Shown in pieces: positions 61,378-64,000 of a stretch of 64,000 nt of DNA. Origin of the DNA: Rhizopus arrhizus (Eukaryota; Mucoromycota; Mucoromycetes; Mucorales; Rhizopodaceae); assembly GCA_024220505.1 (NCBI GenBank), contig JAKZZE010000001.1, positions 1,364,001 through 1,428,000 on the forward strand, in the 5' to 3' direction. The position numbers and the translations under genes are program-made. Under the pieces are notes generated by a model. It did not search any database. It had not been told where the DNA came from and was given only the letters and a program-made list of their open reading frames with translations. Position 1 is the first letter of the stretch. Every line of letters begins with the position of its first letter.

Positions 61378-64000
61378 AATCAAAAGAATGGTCGATCGAA
61401 CACCCATCATAATAACAAACCCATTAAACAACAGAACCAACAACATAATCTCAATGCCATACTTACTCAAAATGAATACGATAACCCATATCAAGCCCAA
61501 GATCTTTATGCTGCTATAAGACCTGAACACCCGCCCGAAGTTCTAAGCTCCAAGCCTTACTCTAAGCCTATAACAAGAGAAAAAGGAAAACAACCAAGTA
61601 GTACTTCAGTTACTAAGCGTGTGAACAAACGTAATCAAGTCAAGGAAACAAGCAACGTACCCAAACAACCTATACAGGCTACAGGAAATATGGAAGTAGA
61701 CTCTGATCTCCCTATTGAAATCAAGCCAAAACCAATAAGAAGGAAAACGAAGGCTCCACCTATCAGATATGATATTGTATCAGATGTTATGAATCAAAAA
61801 GCAGACATATCTGTAGCAGATCTAATAGTAGCTGCACCCACACTTAGAAGGAGTTTAGCAAATGCATGTAAACCCAAAAGAATACCGGTAACAGAAACTT
61901 CAAAGGAGACTATGGCTGTAATAGAAGAGGATGACATCAATACCACTGCCGTATATTCGAAAATCAATATCGGAGACAAAACAGTGAAAGTACTTGTCGA
62001 CTGTGGTGCTGCCAAGACGTGTATGTCAAAATCCCTAGCAGACGCTCTAGGATTAGAAATAGATGCTGCCTCAGAAAGCGTATTTACCCTAGGAAACGGC
62101 ACTAAACAACCTGCTTTGGGAGTAATATACGATGTACCTATTGAAGTACAAGATGATTTAATTATTCCATGCACTGTTGAAGTATTACCATCTTGCCCAA
62201 CTCATTTAATTATCGGAAACAATTGGCTAAACAGAGCAAAGGCCAAAATTGATTTTAATAGTTCAACCCTGAAGGTGTCCTATAAAAACAAAAAAGCAGA
62301 AATAGAAATATTCTTTTTACGTAAGAATACACCTCTACCAAAAATGGCCAGTTACATCCAAAGTTACCAACATCCTATCAGTTCAACAAATTCAAAAGAA
62401 ACGAAAAAAGTGCATTTCGAGGATGATAAAACAGATTTAGAAGAAGATGAAGTTGATGAAGAATCAGAAGAAAGCACTGACGAAGAATCTACTGAAGAAG
62501 AAGAAGAAGAAGCTGAAGATGAAGAACATTCACTATTATTGCTTGAAAACAACTACAAGGAAGACATACAGATAAAAAATCTTAAAGATCAATGCATTCT
62601 GGAAGCCTCATCAGATGGATTAATTATTCCAGCAAACTCATCAAAAACTATCATAATCAAGAAACCTAAAGATGAACTTACAGAATTAATGTATAATTTT
62701 GAAATAACCAGTGCCAAAATATTACAAAAATCTGGTGTTCTTGATCCTTGTCACAACTTTATTATCAACAGAAAAAGCTTGGAAATTCGAATATACAATC
62801 GCTCTAATGATAATATAATTCTGGACCCAGGTGAAGAAATAGGAATCTTGGAAAAACTTAACCTTAAAGAGGATACAATTATACAAGCATATCATGTTGA
62901 AAAAAACCTGCAACTTTGTACAATGGAAATGACCGACGAAATGGATAAAGAAACTTTGGATGAAGACAAAGAAACTTTAGAAACAGAAAAGTACAATAAG
63001 CTTGAAGTTGGAGAAATGGATAGAAAAACAACAAGAAAGCTAAAAAGGCTCTTAAAGAAATACGAAGAAATTTTCGACTGGAATAATGACAGTATCGGCC
63101 ATACAAGGTTGTTACAACACAAAATAATTGTACAAGAAGGCACCTTGCCTATCAGTCACCGACCATATCGGATTAGCCCCTTGGAAGCGGAACACTTGCA
63201 AAAGGAACTAGAAAAATATACAAAACTAGGTGTGATCTCCCCTTCAAACAGTCCGTGGGCTGCGCCAGTCATCTTAGTTAAAAAGAAAAATGGAGAATAT
63301 AGAATGGTGATAGACTACCGAAAGCTTAACGCAGTTACAAAAAAAGATGCATACCCATTACCACGAATTGATGACTTGCTAGACACGTTAGGAAAAGCTA
63401 AAGTTTTCTCAGCATTAGATATGCGAGCTGGTTTTCATCAAGTGCCGATGGAGGAAGATAGTAAAGAATTAACTGCCTTCACAACAAAATTTGGAATATA
63501 CCATTACAATACATTACCAATGGGACTTGTAAACTCTCCTGCCACATTCCAAAGACTTATTGATTTATGTTTTCGGCCACTCATTAATAAGTGCCTAGTA
63601 GCTTATATAGACGACTTAAATGTATATTCATTCAACCAACAAGACCATTTACACCACTTGGAACAAGTTTTTCAATGTATACAAATTGCAAATCTCAAAC
63701 TAAATCCCGAAAAGTGTTTTTTCTTCAAAGATCATCTCAAATTTCTTGGCTATATCGTAACAAAAGATGGTGTACAAACAGACCCAGAAAAAATCAAGAA
63801 AATCATCGAATATCCACAACCAAAGACACTTAAACAAGTCAGAGGATTTTTAGGCTTGGCTTCTTATTACAGGCGATTTATAAAAAACTTTGCCGCTATA
63901 GCAAGACCTCTACATGATCAGACAAAAACTACTAAACAAGTTCCATGGACAGAAAAGACCACTGAATCCTTTGAAACTTTGAAGAAACTGCTTACAACAG
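61355..64000 (+). CDS. element 3 Pol (protease, RT, RNase H start), runs off window
   Basis: Open in the -1 frame from the slip site; the first ATG is 61690. Protease motif is VLVDCGAAKTCM, with Cys where the D-S/T-G triad normally has Ser or Thr; LIIGNNWL follows. Acidic Glu-rich region at 62410-62530, then a beta-rich segment with RIYNRSNDNIILDPGEEIGI. RT: YRMVIDYRKLNAVT, SALDMRAGFHQVP, YNTLPMGLVNSPATF, AYIDDLNVYS, YRRFIKNFAAI. I translated 61690-63300 codon by codon and found no stop. Closely parallels element 2. Confidence 0.9.

Larger units (their letters stand above)
59492..64000 (+). mobile_element. Ty3/gypsy element 3, continuation to the window end
   Basis: Second part of the 5' LTR (59496-59968, after the ATAA duplication), primer site at 59971, Gag, and a Pol frame that runs off the window in RNase H. 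Together with 51750-51857 this gives one element split by element 2. No integrase or 3' LTR is visible because the window ends. Confidence 0.85.

Noticed and set aside
62364..62552. Ser-rich minus-strand frame
   Set aside because: Shadow of the Glu/Asp-rich acidic segment of element 3 Pol on the plus strand.

Overview
The window looks like a repeat-rich, AT-rich chromosome segment of an early-diverging fungus, most likely Mucoromycota. The reasons are short GT-AG introns of about 50-80 nt in the host-like genes, fungal chromoviruses and Tc1/mariner elements, TATAAATA core promoters, and long poly-T and polypyrimidine tracts. Species cannot be named from sequence alone. Only two features look like ordinary host genes: a spliced DUF2235 alpha/beta-hydrolase gene (3133-4445) and a tRNA-Leu(CAA) gene (51492-51574). 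Almost everything else is mobile DNA, much of it nested.

Layout. 1-4.8 kb: intergenic DNA with a relict LTR, then the DUF2235 gene. 4.8-10.8 kb: a dead chromovirus integrase, several solo LTRs (most of them with exact 5-bp target duplications) and a Tc1/mariner transposase cut by a solo LTR. 10.8-19.2 kb: a Tc1/mariner element whose terminal repeat was hit by a complete chromovirus (10855-17114) and whose transposase was hit by a solo LTR. 19.2-20.8 kb: another dead Tc1/mariner. 21.0-28.1 kb: a second chromovirus, with a third Tc1/mariner inside its integrase and no 5' LTR.

28.0-43.6 kb is the most unusual part. Three elements in the same orientation (31080-35596, 35607-39070, 39079-43554) are bounded by CACTGCA...TGCAGTG terminal inverted repeats, and an internally deleted relative lies at about 28.05-29.85 kb. 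They sit almost end to end, with perfect palindromes at both junctions. The better preserved copies carry a spliced plus-strand gene for a coiled-coil or Gln-rich protein of unknown function and, on the minus strand, exon-like pieces encoding hydrophobic segments. I see no recognisable transposase in them.

43.6-64 kb: three Ty3/gypsy elements around the tRNA gene. Element 1 (minus strand, 43986-51480, two nearly identical LTRs) ends about 10 bp upstream of the mature tRNA 5' end, as expected for Pol III-targeted insertion. Element 3 (5' LTR starting at 51750, running off the window end) has been split inside its 5' LTR by element 2 (51858-59491). Elements 2 and 3 share an A_AAA_AAC slippery site at the Gag stop, Asn/Gln-rich Gag tails without a zinc knuckle, and a possible dUTPase-like domain between protease and RT. 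In elements 1 and 2 the integrase is a separate reading frame after a spacer, which is not the usual Ty3/gypsy single Pol. Element 2 also carries an extra frame after the integrase that runs into its 3' LTR.

All coordinates of LTR, TIR and exon boundaries were read by eye; similarity statements are visual, and no database search was run.
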